Shown: one piece after another, positions 9,043-19,222 of the stretch
How positions within the stretch are numbered: position 1 is the first letter of the stretch
Layout: each line of letters opens with the position of its first letter
Assembly (NCBI RefSeq): GCF_029906645.1
Contig: NZ_JARYGZ010000002.1
Span: forward strand, 434,001 to 498,000
Direction: 5' to 3'
Origin: Sphingomonas oryzagri
GTDB taxonomy: Bacteria > Pseudomonadota > Alphaproteobacteria > Sphingomonadales > Sphingomonadaceae
Length of the DNA stretch: 64,000 nt
Position numbers and translations under genes: made by a program
The notes under the pieces: generated by a model
The model's database searches: none
Told to the model about the DNA's origin: nothing
Seen by the model: only the letters and a program-made list of their open reading frames with translations

Positions 9043-9066
9043 ATCCTCCCCCTCGCGGGGGAGGAT
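9043..9066. terminator. Gene-end hairpin (ATCCTCCCC type)
   Basis: An ATCCTCCCC arm faces GGGGAGGAT around a short CG-rich loop, right after the M28 stop. There is no T-tract, so intrinsic termination is unsure. The same sequence type recurs at 11644, 17367, 17463 and 50646, always at gene ends. Confidence 0.5.
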
Positions 9067-9117
9067 TTCCACCGTCCGGCCTAGCGGCACGGCCCCGTAC
9101 CGACTATCTGCGCGGAC

Positions 9118-10044
9118 ATGACCGACGCCGCTATCTCCATCCAGAACCTCCAGAAGACCTATGCCGGCGGCAAGACCGCGCTGCATGGCGTCAGCTTCGA
9201 CGTGCCGAGGGGCCAGATCTTCGGCCTGCTGGGGCCGAACGGCGCGGGCAAGTCGACGCTGATCAACATCCTCGCGGGGCTGGTCAACAAGACGGGCGGC
9301 AACGCGTCGATCTGGGGCTTCGACATCGACGAGCATCCGCGCAACGCCAAGCGCGCGATCGGCATCGTGCCGCAGGAAATCCTGTTCGATCCCTTCTTCA
9401 CCCCGTCCGAGGCGCTGGAGATCCAGGCGGGCCTCTACGGCATCCCCAAGGCCGAACGGAAGACGATGGAGCTGCTTCGCGCGGTCCATCTGGAAGACAA
9501 GGCCAACGCTTACTCCCGTACGCTGTCGGGCGGCATGAAGCGGCGGTTGCTGGTGGCGAAGGCGATGGTCCACACGCCGCCGGTGCTGGTACTCGACGAG
9601 CCGACCGCCGGCGTCGATATCGAGCTTCGCCAGCAGCTCTGGGCCTATGTGCGCGAACTGAACGAGCGCGGCGTCACGGTGGTGCTGACCACGCACTATC
9701 TCGAGGAAGCGCAGGAGCTGTGCGATCGCATCGCGATCATCAATCACGGCCGCCTGATCGCCAACGAGCCGACCTCCGAGCTGCTGTCCAAGGCGCAGGA
9801 GAAGGTGGTCGAGGTGACGCTGGATCGCGACATCGCGACCGCACCCGACTCGCCGATCTTCGAGAAGGCCGAGTTGAAGGGGGATCGCGTGATCGCCATC
9901 ACCTACCACAAGGACAAGGTGAATGCCGGCGAGGTGCTGACCGCGCTCAACACGGCCGGCTACAGCGTCGTCGACGTCTCCACCCGCGAGGCCGATCTGG
10001 AGGACGTGTTCCTCAGCCTCACCTCGGACAAGGCGGCCGCCTGA
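9118..10044 (+). CDS. ABC transporter ATP-binding protein (ABC-2/DrrA type)
   Basis: A 308-residue ATPase subunit of an export-type ABC transporter. Walker A GPNGAGKST is at residues 39-47, the signature LSGGMKRR near 138, Walker B VLVLDEPTAGVD near 158, and the H-loop in TTHYLEEAQ. The C-terminal 80 residues resemble the DUF4162 tail of DrrA-like proteins. No membrane subunit is encoded beside it: the next gene, 1 bp on, is nadB. The partner permease must lie elsewhere, so the substrate is unknown. Confidence 0.9.
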   Translation: MTDAAISIQNLQKTYAGGKTALHGVSFDVPRGQIFGLLGPNGAGKSTLINILAGLVNKTGGNASIWGFDIDEHPRNAKRAIGIVPQEILFDPFFTPSEALEIQAGLYGIPKAERKTMELLRAVHLEDKANAYSRTLSGGMKRRLLVAKAMVHTPPVLVLDEPTAGVDIELRQQLWAYVRELNERGVTVVLTTHYLEEAQELCDRIAIINHGRLIANEPTSELLSKAQEKVVEVTLDRDIATAPDSPIFEKAELKGDRVIAITYHKDKVNAGEVLTALNTAGYSVVDVSTREADLEDVFLSLTSDKAAA

Positions 10045-10045
10045 G

Positions 10046-11641
<1,596 letters not shown>

Positions 11642-11643
11642 AG

Positions 11644-11672
11644 ATCCTCCCCACGCTACGCGTAGGGAGGAT
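11644..11672. terminator. Gene-end hairpin between convergent genes
   Basis: An imperfect palindrome with an ATCCTCCC/GGGAGGAT outer stem and an ACG/CGT inner stem, lying in the 34-bp gap between convergent nadB and the gene at 11676. It lacks a T-tract but is well placed to end both transcripts. Confidence 0.5.
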
Positions 11673-11675
11673 GGG

Positions 11676-12350
11676 TCAGCGCCGGTGCCGGCGGTGCTGC
11701 ACCGGCCCGGCGGTCAGCACCGTACCCAGCATCCGGCGGTAGCGCGCCTCGACCTGCTTCTGGCTGAGCTCCATCAGCACGTCGCCGCTGTCGACATCGA
11801 CGATATACGCCGCGAAGCTGCCGCGATCGACGCAGCTCGACCGGCGCGGCACCTGGGCCGCGACGATCAGCCGCTGGCCGCTGGTGAAGCCGATCGCGCC
11901 GATGTTCGGCTCCTCGTCCTCCTCGCAATCCATGTGCGGCTTGAACAGTTTTGCGACGCGATCGGTGATGTCGGTCTCGCGCCAGTGGCGGCCCTTCTCC
12001 GGCTTGACCATGATCGAGGTCTCGTACTGGCCATCGATCGCGCCATTGTCGGAAGTGACGGCGATCGCGGTCGAATCGGGCGCCCATAGCAGTTCGCCAT
12101 TGGGGCCGCCGGAGAAATCATGATCGTCGCCGCCGATGAACACCGAAAGGTGCCCGTCTTCCGAATCGCTGCCGGTGAAATCGGAGAAGCGCGCGATCGC
12201 CCGCGTCCGTCCGTTGGGCGCCGTCACCGTCATCGGGCGGGGCGAGCCGTGGATGTCGGCCACGCTCACCGCCTGCTTGCCGAACAGGCCGGCAGACACC
12301 GGCTGCGCGGAAAGCAGGGCGGCGCCCAGCAACGCGATCGATCGAACCAT
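11676..12350 (-). CDS. Exported protein of unknown function
   Basis: A 224-residue protein with a signal peptide (residues 1-20, ending AQPVSA). The mature part has a repeated beta-rich character: WAPDSTAIAVTSDNGA resembles a single WD40/TolB-type beta-propeller blade, with further strands either side. It contains three cysteines in the mature part (MDCEEDEEP and SSCVDRG). I do not recognise a named family. It lies 13 bp downstream of sodC on the same strand and is probably co-transcribed. Confidence 0.7.
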   Translation of the reverse strand: MVRSIALLGAALLSAQPVSAGLFGKQAVSVADIHGSPRPMTVTAPNGRTRAIARFSDFTGSDSEDGHLSVFIGGDDHDFSGGPNGELLWAPDSTAIAVTSDNGAIDGQYETSIMVKPEKGRHWRETDITDRVAKLFKPHMDCEEDEEPNIGAIGFTSGQRLIVAAQVPRRSSCVDRGSFAAYIVDVDSGDVLMELSQKQVEARYRRMLGTVLTAGPVQHRRHRR

Positions 12351-12363
12351 GCGCGCCAGGCCC

Positions 12364-12894
12364 TTACTTCACCACCGCGCAGGCGACGCGGGCGCCCGCT
12401 CCACCGATCGGCTGGGTGGAATAATCGTCGGGTGAGGCGTGGATCACCACCGCCGAACCATCCGCATCGAGCAGGTTCGCGCGGCCTTTCACGGCCTTGA
12501 GCGCGGCGTAGGGCGAATACAGGTCGGCCATCGCCTTGCCGTCGGCACCGGCATAGATGTTGGGCAGGTCGCCCTGGTCGTTGGCCTTGGGGTTGAGCAG
12601 GCCGTGCACCACCGGCGTCATGGTGTGGACATGGCCGCCCGACATCTTGAACGCGGCGTCCGAGCAATCGCCCTTCTCGTGGAAATGGATGCCGTGCCAG
12701 CCCGGCGTCAGCCCGCTCGCCTCGACGCGCACCAGCACGCCCTTGGGTGCGTCGGTGATCGTCACCGTTCCGATGTCGGCGCCCTTGCCGTCCTTCAGCG
12801 TCGCGGTCCTGGTGAGCGGCGGCGTATCCGCCGTGGTCTGGGCCATCGCGGCACTGGCGAGGAGGAGGGCGGCAAGGCCGGTCATGATGCGCAT
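12364..12894 (-). CDS. sodC: Periplasmic Cu/Zn superoxide dismutase
   Basis: A 176-residue enzyme that converts superoxide to oxygen and hydrogen peroxide in the periplasm. From ATG 12894 (GGGAG ribosome-binding site) it has a signal peptide ending ASAMA. The metal ligands are in place: HFH in GIHFHEKGDC, then GHVHTMTP, an Asp/His-containing loop with DLPNIYAG, and VIHASPDDY near the C-terminus. Two cysteines suitable for the conserved disulfide are seen (GDC and VACAVV). The frame remains open 25 codons upstream without protein character. Confidence 0.93.
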   Translation of the reverse strand: MRIMTGLAALLLASAAMAQTTADTPPLTRTATLKDGKGADIGTVTITDAPKGVLVRVEASGLTPGWHGIHFHEKGDCSDAAFKMSGGHVHTMTPVVHGLLNPKANDQGDLPNIYAGADGKAMADLYSPYAALKAVKGRANLLDADGSAVVIHASPDDYSTQPIGGAGARVACAVVK

Positions 12895-13000
12895 CGAAAC
12901 ACTCCCTTCATTTCCCCGCAATGACAGTTTCGCCACAGCTTGCCCATCAAGTGCAAGCCCTGTCGCCATCGTCTCCGGCGCTTGCTAAGCGGGAGCGGTC

Positions 13001-15817
13001 ATGGCGTCCAATCATCTCTATCTCGTCGACGGCTCGGGCTACATCTTCCGCGCCTATCACCAGCTGCCGCCGCTCACCAACCGCCATGGGCTGAATGTCG
13101 GCGCGGTCTACGGCTACACCGCGATGCTGTGGAAGCTGGCCGACGCGCTCCACAAGGCCGACGGGCCGAGCCACCTGGCGGTCGTGCTGGACAAAGGCAG
13201 CCACACCTTCCGCAACGACATGTACGATCAGTACAAGGCGCACCGGCCCCCGCCGCCGGAGGATCTGGTCCCGCAATTCCCGCTGATCCGCACCGCGACC
13301 AAGGCCTTCTCGCTGCCCTGCATCGAAGAAGAGGGGTTCGAGGCGGACGACATCATCGCCACCTACACCTGCCGCGCGGTGGAGGCGGGGTGGAACGTCA
13401 CCATCGTCAGTTCCGACAAGGATCTGGCGCAGCTGATCATCCCCGGCCAGGTCGACATGCTCGACACGATGAAGAACGAGCGGCGCTCCTCGCAGTACGT
13501 GATCGACAAGTTCGGCGTCGGGCCGGAGCGGCTGGGCGACGTGCTGGCGCTGATGGGCGACAGCGTCGACAACGTGCCGGGCGTGCCGGGCATCGGCCCC
13601 AAGACCGCCTCCAAGCTGATCAACGAGCATGGCGATCTGGAAGGCGTACTGGCGGCGATCCCGTCGATGAAGCCCTCCAAGATGCGCGAGAATCTCGAAA
13701 ACAATGTCGAGATGGCGCGGCTTTCGCGCAAGCTGGTGGCGCTCCATTGCGACATGCCGCTGCGGCAGGATCTCGATTCGCTGAAGCTGGACGGCATCCC
13801 GCCGGAGCCGCTGCGCGAGTTCCTCGAGGATCAGGGCTTCAAGACCCTGCTCTCGCGGCTGACCGGCGAGCGGCCGATGCCGCGTGTCGATCTCCACGCG
13901 ACCCCTGTGACCGATGCGACCGCTCCGGCGGCCGAGGTGGAGGCGCGCACGGGGATGCCGGCGCTGCCCGAGCTGCCGCCGATCGACTGCACCGCCTATA
14001 CGACGATCACCGACGAGGCCGCGCTCGATGCGATCATCGCCGAGGCCTATGCCGGCGGCCTGCTGGCCATCGACACCGAGACCGATGCGCTCGACAGCGT
14101 CGCCTCCGGCCTCGTCGGCATCAGCCTCGCGACGGCACCGGGCCGCGCCGCATACGTGCCGGTCGGCCACGTCTCCAGCGACGACATGTTCGGGGAGAAG
14201 CCGCCGCAGCTACCCTTGAGCGTCGTGGTGGACAAATTGCTGCCGGTGCTGAGCGATCCGGCGGTGCTCAAGATCGGGCACAACATCAAATATGACATCA
14301 ACGTGCTGGCCCGGCATGGCCTCGTCATCGCGCCATACGACGACACGATGGTGATCTCCTTCGATCTCGACAGCGGCAAGATGCTGGGCGGGCACGGCAT
14401 GGACGTCGCGGCGTCCACCCACCTCGCCCACACCTGCACCAGCTTCAAGGATGTGACCGGCACCGGCAAGAAGCAGATCAGCTTCGCCCATGTGACGCTC
14501 GATCGCGCCACCGCTTATGCCGCAGAAGATGCCGACGTCACCTTCCGCCTGTGGACCCGCCTCAAGCCCCGCCTCGCGCACGAAGCGGCGACGCGCGTCT
14601 ACGAGCGGGTCGATCGCCCGCTGATCCCGGTGGTGGCGGGGATGGAGCGCGCCGGCATCAAGGTCGATCGCCACAAGCTCGCGCAGCTTTCCAGCCAGTT
14701 CACGCAGGAGATGGCGCGGCTGGAGGAGGAGATCTACGCCGAGGCCGGCCATCCCTTCACCATCGGATCGCCGCAGCAGCTGGGCGTCGTGCTGTTCGAC
14801 GAAAAGGGCCTCAAGGGCGGCAAGAAGGGTAAGTCCGGCGCCTACTCCACCGACGTGACGGTGCTGGAGAAGCTGGCGGCCGAGGGCAATGCCATCTGCC
14901 GGCTGGTGCTCGATTGGCGGCAGGTCGCCAAGCTGAAATCCACCTATACCGAGGCGCTGCAGGCGCAGATCAACCCGGTGACGGGCCGCGTCCATACCAG
15001 CTACTCGCTGACCGGCGCGCAGACCGGGCGCCTCTCCTCGACCGATCCCAATCTCCAGAACATCCCGATCCGCACCGAGACCGGCCGCCAGATCCGCGAC
15101 GCCTTCGTCGCCGAGCCGGGCCACGTCATCCTCGCCGCCGACTACAGCCAGATCGAGCTGCGCCTCGCCGCCCACATGGCGGACGTGCCGGCGCTCAAGG
15201 AGGCGTTCGCGGCCGGGGAGGACGTCCACGCCCGCACCGCGATGGAGCTGTTCGGCGAGGTCAACCGGGATACCAGAGGCCGCGCCAAGACGATCAACTT
15301 CGCGATCCTCTACGGCATCTCGCGCTGGGGCCTCGCCGGCCGGCTGGAGATCAGCGCGGACGAGGCGCAGGCGATGATCGCCCGCTATTTCGAGCGCTTC
15401 CCCGGCATCAGCGCCTATATCAACGAGACGACCGAACACGCGAGAGCCAAGGGCTTCACCGAGACGCTGTTCGGCCGCAAGACGTGGTTCCCGCAGATCA
15501 CCAACTCGATCCAGCATAGCCGCCAGGGCGCCGAGCGCGCCGCGATCAACGCCCCGATCCAGGGCACCAGCGCCGACATCATCAAGCGCGCGATGGTCCG
15601 CATGGGGCCGGCGCTCGCCGAGGCCGGGTTGCCGAACGTGAAGATGCTCCTGCAGGTCCACGACGAACTGGTGTTCGAGCTGCCCGAGGGCGATGTCGAG
15701 GCCGCGAAGCCCGTGATCGAACGCGTGATGGCCCACGCCGCCGAGCCGATCGTCCACCTTTCGGTGCCGCTCGGCATCGAGATCGGCACCGGCCCGAGCT
15801 GGGGCGCGGCGCATTGA
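13001..15817 (+). CDS. polA: DNA polymerase I
   Basis: A 938-residue repair and Okazaki-fragment polymerase. Residues 1-290 form the 5'-3' exonuclease (LYLVDGSGYIFRAYH, EADDIIATY, DNVPGVPGIGPKTA). About 330-520 is the 3'-5' exonuclease, and here the metal residues are kept (AIDTETDALDS, GHNIKYDINV, YAAEDADVTFRLW), so proofreading should work. The C-terminal polymerase has motif A ADYSQIELRLAAH, motif B RGRAKTINFAILYG and motif C LQVHDELVFE. The stop codon overlaps the TTG start of the next gene by 3 bases. Confidence 0.97.
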   Translation: MASNHLYLVDGSGYIFRAYHQLPPLTNRHGLNVGAVYGYTAMLWKLADALHKADGPSHLAVVLDKGSHTFRNDMYDQYKAHRPPPPEDLVPQFPLIRTATKAFSLPCIEEEGFEADDIIATYTCRAVEAGWNVTIVSSDKDLAQLIIPGQVDMLDTMKNERRSSQYVIDKFGVGPERLGDVLALMGDSVDNVPGVPGIGPKTASKLINEHGDLEGVLAAIPSMKPSKMRENLENNVEMARLSRKLVALHCDMPLRQDLDSLKLDGIPPEPLREFLEDQGFKTLLSRLTGERPMPRVDLHATPVTDATAPAAEVEARTGMPALPELPPIDCTAYTTITDEAALDAIIAEAYAGGLLAIDTETDALDSVASGLVGISLATAPGRAAYVPVGHVSSDDMFGEKPPQLPLSVVVDKLLPVLSDPAVLKIGHNIKYDINVLARHGLVIAPYDDTMVISFDLDSGKMLGGHGMDVAASTHLAHTCTSFKDVTGTGKKQISFAHVTLDRATAYAAEDADVTFRLWTRLKPRLAHEAATRVYERVDRPLIPVVAGMERAGIKVDRHKLAQLSSQFTQEMARLEEEIYAEAGHPFTIGSPQQLGVVLFDEKGLKGGKKGKSGAYSTDVTVLEKLAAEGNAICRLVLDWRQVAKLKSTYTEALQAQINPVTGRVHTSYSLTGAQTGRLSSTDPNLQNIPIRTETGRQIRDAFVAEPGHVILAADYSQIELRLAAHMADVPALKEAFAAGEDVHARTAMELFGEVNRDTRGRAKTINFAILYGISRWGLAGRLEISADEAQAMIARYFERFPGISAYINETTEHARAKGFTETLFGRKTWFPQITNSIQHSRQGAERAAINAPIQGTSADIIKRAMVRMGPALAEAGLPNVKMLLQVHDELVFELPEGDVEAAKPVIERVMAHAAEPIVHLSVPLGIEIGTGPSWGAAH

Positions 15818-17361
15818 GCGATTCCAAGGATAAGGACGGCCCCGGAGACATCGCCGCGCTCGCCAAGGGAGGCCGGACCAACTTCCTCGGCTTCCTGCTC
15901 CGGCTGGCCGCGCGGCTGCCGTTCCTGTTCATTGCCGGGCGCTGGTATGGCGCGGCGGTGCTGGGGCGGTTCGCCTATGCCACGATCATCGTCGAGTTCG
16001 CCGCGCAGCTCGCCACTCTGGGCCTCAAGCGCGGCCTCGCGCAGCAGCTTTCCACCACCAAGCGGCCGCACGTCCATGTGATCTGGGACGGCATCCTCGT
16101 CGGCTTCATCGTCTCGATCGTCGCGTCGGGCGTGCTGATGATGTGGCCGGTGCTGCTCTTCCCCAATTCCGAGGTGAACGGGTTCGACTGGCTGCTGCCC
16201 TTGACCGTCTTCGCCTGGACGGGATCGGACATCGCGCTCGCCGGCCTCGCCTATCGCGGCAATATCGGCGCGACCGTCACCGCGCGCTCGCTGATCGAGC
16301 CGTGGGCGATCAGCATCGCCGCCTTCGGTTTCGCTTTCTATTCGCTGCGCGACGGCCTGATCCTGTCCTATGCCATCTCGGCCATCGCCGCGCTCGCCGC
16401 CTCGATCTGGCCGCTGATGCGCGAATATGGCCCGCCGCGCGGTTGGGCGCCCGAGCCGTCGCAGATCCTGAAGATGATGAAGAAGAACCTGCCGCTGGCG
16501 GGGGCCGACGCGATCGAATGGGGCTCGCGGCGGCTCGACATCGCGCTGCTCGGCCTGTTCTTCTCGCCGGCGATCGTCGGCATCTATTATGTCGCGCAGC
16601 AGGTCGCGAGCCTGCCGCAGAAGCTCAAGACCAGCTTCGATCCGATCCTCGGCCCGGTGATCACCCAGAACCTCGCCGAGGACAACAAGGCGGCGGTGGC
16701 CAAGCAGGTGCGGCAGGTCGGCTTCTGGATCATCGCCGCGCAGGTCGGCATCGCGCTGGCGCTGGGCATACCGGGCGAGGCGGTGATGGGGCTGGTCGGG
16801 CCGAAGTTCGTCGGCGGCACCGGCGCGCTCGCGGTGCTGCTGGCGGCGGAAGCCATCGCGGCGACCGCCGTGGTGAGCGAGGCGGCGCTGATCTACATCG
16901 CGGCGAAGCGGAATCTCGCCATCTCGGTGGCGATGATCGTCGGACAGACGATCCTGTCGGTGATCCTCGTCCACCTGTTCCGCCACGCGCTGCCGCCGCT
17001 GGTCGATTGGGGTTGGCTGGCGCCGCGCCCCGATCTGAAAGACGACGCCATCGCTGCCGCCGGGCCTGCCATCGCGCTGATGGTGATGCTGGGGGTGGCA
17101 TCGATCGCCAAGTCCAACCTGCTGGCGAAGCTGCTCGGCCATCGCGTGTCGGGCTGGCGATGGGCGCTCCTGCCTGCGGTGGCGGCGGGAACGGTGGTGG
17201 GCGTGGCCTTCACCTGGACGCCGGAGTGGGTGGAACTCGCGATCGGCGTCGCCGCGATCCTCGCCGCTTATGGCGCGGTGATTTGGTATCGCGGCTTCGG
17301 CCCGGAGGACCGGATGTTGTTCAGCCTGAAACCGGGCGAGGAAGCACCGGCGGCGGCCTGA
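15814..17361 (+). CDS. Polysaccharide flippase-like membrane protein (MOP superfamily)
   Basis: A 515-residue integral membrane protein with about 12-14 hydrophobic segments, resembling Wzx/RfbX-type exporters that flip lipid-linked sugars. The start is a TTG at 15814 overlapping the polA stop (ATTGA), giving MSDSKDKDG. No better in-frame start lies near the first membrane segment, though a later start cannot be excluded. Translational coupling to polA is likely from the overlap. No glycosyltransferase genes adjoin it, so the substrate is unknown. Confidence 0.82.
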   Translation: MSDSKDKDGPGDIAALAKGGRTNFLGFLLRLAARLPFLFIAGRWYGAAVLGRFAYATIIVEFAAQLATLGLKRGLAQQLSTTKRPHVHVIWDGILVGFIVSIVASGVLMMWPVLLFPNSEVNGFDWLLPLTVFAWTGSDIALAGLAYRGNIGATVTARSLIEPWAISIAAFGFAFYSLRDGLILSYAISAIAALAASIWPLMREYGPPRGWAPEPSQILKMMKKNLPLAGADAIEWGSRRLDIALLGLFFSPAIVGIYYVAQQVASLPQKLKTSFDPILGPVITQNLAEDNKAAVAKQVRQVGFWIIAAQVGIALALGIPGEAVMGLVGPKFVGGTGALAVLLAAEAIAATAVVSEAALIYIAAKRNLAISVAMIVGQTILSVILVHLFRHALPPLVDWGWLAPRPDLKDDAIAAAGPAIALMVMLGVASIAKSNLLAKLLGHRVSGWRWALLPAVAAGTVVGVAFTWTPEWVELAIGVAAILAAYGAVIWYRGFGPEDRMLFSLKPGEEAPAAA

Positions 17362-17366
17362 CTCTT

Positions 17367-17485
17367 CCCCTCCCTGGAAGGGAGGGGATCGAGGGGTGGG
17401 TGGAGGCCTGGCGATACAGACGCCAAGTCGCACGACCCAGCCGTATCGCGCGCCAAGACCCACCCCCTCCCTTTCAGGGAGGGGG
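17367..17485. terminator. Pair of CCTCCC hairpins between convergent genes
   Basis: Two hairpins lie in the 130-bp gap between the flippase and purH: CCCCTCCC/GGGAGGGG at 17367-17387, and CCCCCTCCCT/AGGGAGGGGG at 17463-17485. They probably block read-through from both sides. Neither has a T-tract. Confidence 0.5.
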
Positions 17486-17492
17486 AACGAGG

Positions 17493-19082
17493 TTAGTGCC
17501 GGAAGTGCCGCATCCCGGTGAACACCATCGCCAGCCCGGCCTCGTCGGCAGCCGCGATCACCTCTTCGTCGCGGATCGATCCACCCGGCTGGATCACCGC
17601 CGTGGCGCCCGCCTCCACCGCCGCCAGCAGGCCGTCGGCGAAGGGGAAGAAGGCGTCCGAGGCGACCGCCGAGCCGATCGTGCGCGGCTCCGCCCAGCCT
17701 GCCTTCTCGGCGGCGTCCTTGGCCTTCCACGCGGCGATGCGCGCGGATTCGAGGCGGTTCATCTGGCCCGCGCCGACGCCGGCGGTGGAACCGCCCTTGG
17801 CATAGACGATAGCGTTGGACTTGACGTGCTTGGCCACCGTCCAGGCGAAGAGGCAATCTTCCAGTTCCTGGGGCGTCGGCTCGCGCTTGGTCACCACCTT
17901 GAGGTCGTCGCGGCCGATGCGGCCATTGTCGCGCGACTGGACGAGCATGCCGCCCGCGATCGTCTTCATCGTCAGGCCGGGGCGCGCCGGATCGGGCAGG
18001 TCGCCGGTGAGCAGCAGGCGGAGATTCTTCTTCTTGGCGAACACCGCCTTGGCGGCATCGTCGGCCGACGGCGCGGCGACCACCTCGGTGAAGATACCGG
18101 AGATCGCCTCGGCCGTCGGCCCGTCGAGCGGGCGGTTGACCGCGATGATGCCACCGAAGGCCGACACGCTGTCGCAGGCGAGCGCGGCCTCATAAGCCTC
18201 CACCAGCGTGGCGCCGGTGGCGACGCCGCAGGGGTTGGCGTGCTTGACGATCACCACGGTCGGCGGGCCGTCGCGGAACTCACTGACCAGTTCCAGCGCG
18301 GCGTCGGCGTCGTTGTAATTGTTGTAGCTGAGTTCCTTGCCCTGCACCTGCTCGGCCTGCGCGATGCCGCGCGCCGAGGGTCCGAGCGGCAGGTAGAGCG
18401 CGGCCTTCTGGTGCGGGTTCTCGCCGTAGCGCAGCTCCGTGCCCTTCTTGATCGGTACCGACAGCGACGCCGGAAAGCCCTCGCCCTGATCGGCGAACGC
18501 GAACCATGAAGAGATCATCGCGTCATAAGCGGCCGTCGCAGCGAACGCCTTGGCGGCGAGCCTGCGGCGCAGATCTAGCGTGGTGGCGCCCCCGTTGGCG
18601 TCCAGCTCCGCGATGATCGTGGCGTAATCGGCCGGATCGGTCGCGATCGCCACGTAATGATGGTTCTTGGCAGCAGAGCGCACCATCGAGGGGCCACCGA
18701 TGTCGATATTCTCGATGATCTCGTCGCGCGCGGCCCCCTTCGCGACCGTCTGGGCGAAGGGATAGAGGTTCACCACCACCAGATCGATCGGGGCGATATT
18801 GTGCTCGACCATCGCCTGCGCGTGCGCCGCATCGTCGCGCACCGCCAGCAGGCCGCCATGGACCATCGGGTGCAGCGTCTTGACGCGGCCGTCCATCATC
18901 TCCGGGAAGCCGGTATGCTCGGACACGTCCTTCACGCTCAGCCCCGCATCGCGCAGCGCCTTGGCGGTGCCGCCGGTGGACAGCAGCTCGACGCCGTGGC
19001 GGGCGAGCGCCTGGCCCAGCTCGACGAGTCCGGCCTTGTCGGATACCGACAACAGCGCACGGGTGATTTTCACGTTCGACAT
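17493..19082 (-). CDS. purH: Bifunctional AICAR transformylase / IMP cyclohydrolase
   Basis: A 529-residue enzyme for the last two steps of purine synthesis to IMP. The N-terminal ~190 residues are the MGS-like IMP cyclohydrolase domain ([35 protein letters not shown]). The rest is the AICAR formyltransferase with the catalytic Lys-His in [11 protein letters not shown]. Length is normal. It is the last gene of a minus-strand run, 140 bp downstream of the heparinase-like gene; that gap holds a palindromic repeat. Confidence 0.97.
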   Translation of the reverse strand: MSNVKITRALLSVSDKAGLVELGQALARHGVELLSTGGTAKALRDAGLSVKDVSEHTGFPEMMDGRVKTLHPMVHGGLLAVRDDAAHAQAMVEHNIAPIDLVVVNLYPFAQTVAKGAARDEIIENIDIGGPSMVRSAAKNHHYVAIATDPADYATIIAELDANGGATTLDLRRRLAAKAFAATAAYDAMISSWFAFADQGEGFPASLSVPIKKGTELRYGENPHQKAALYLPLGPSARGIAQAEQVQGKELSYNNYNDADAALELVSEFRDGPPTVVIVKHANPCGVATGATLVEAYEAALACDSVSAFGGIIAVNRPLDGPTAEAISGIFTEVVAAPSADDAAKAVFAKKKNLRLLLTGDLPDPARPGLTMKTIAGGMLVQSRDNGRIGRDDLKVVTKREPTPQELEDCLFAWTVAKHVKSNAIVYAKGGSTAGVGAGQMNRLESARIAAWKAKDAAEKAGWAEPRTIGSAVASDAFFPFADGLLAAVEAGATAVIQPGGSIRDEEVIAAADEAGLAMVFTGMRHFRH

Positions 19083-19128
19083 GATGTGTTCCTCGAAGCC
19101 TTTGGACGCGCCTCTAGCGGCAACACTT

Positions 19129-19213
19129 CGTCATTGCGAGCGCAGCGAAGCAATCTCGATCTGCTGGCGCGGCGCCGATGGATTGCCGCGTCGCTGCGCT
19201 CGTCGCAATGACG
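19129..19213. repeat. Palindromic interspersed repeat, copy 1
   Basis: An 85-bp unit whose ends are inverted: CGTCATTGCGAG at the left and CTCGTCGCAATGACG at the right, with GCAATC/GATTGC further in. Related units are at 37901-37966 and 43859-43936. All three are in gene-end spaces. The type resembles REP/BIME elements. Confidence 0.7.
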
Positions 19214-19222
19214 ATCGGAGTG

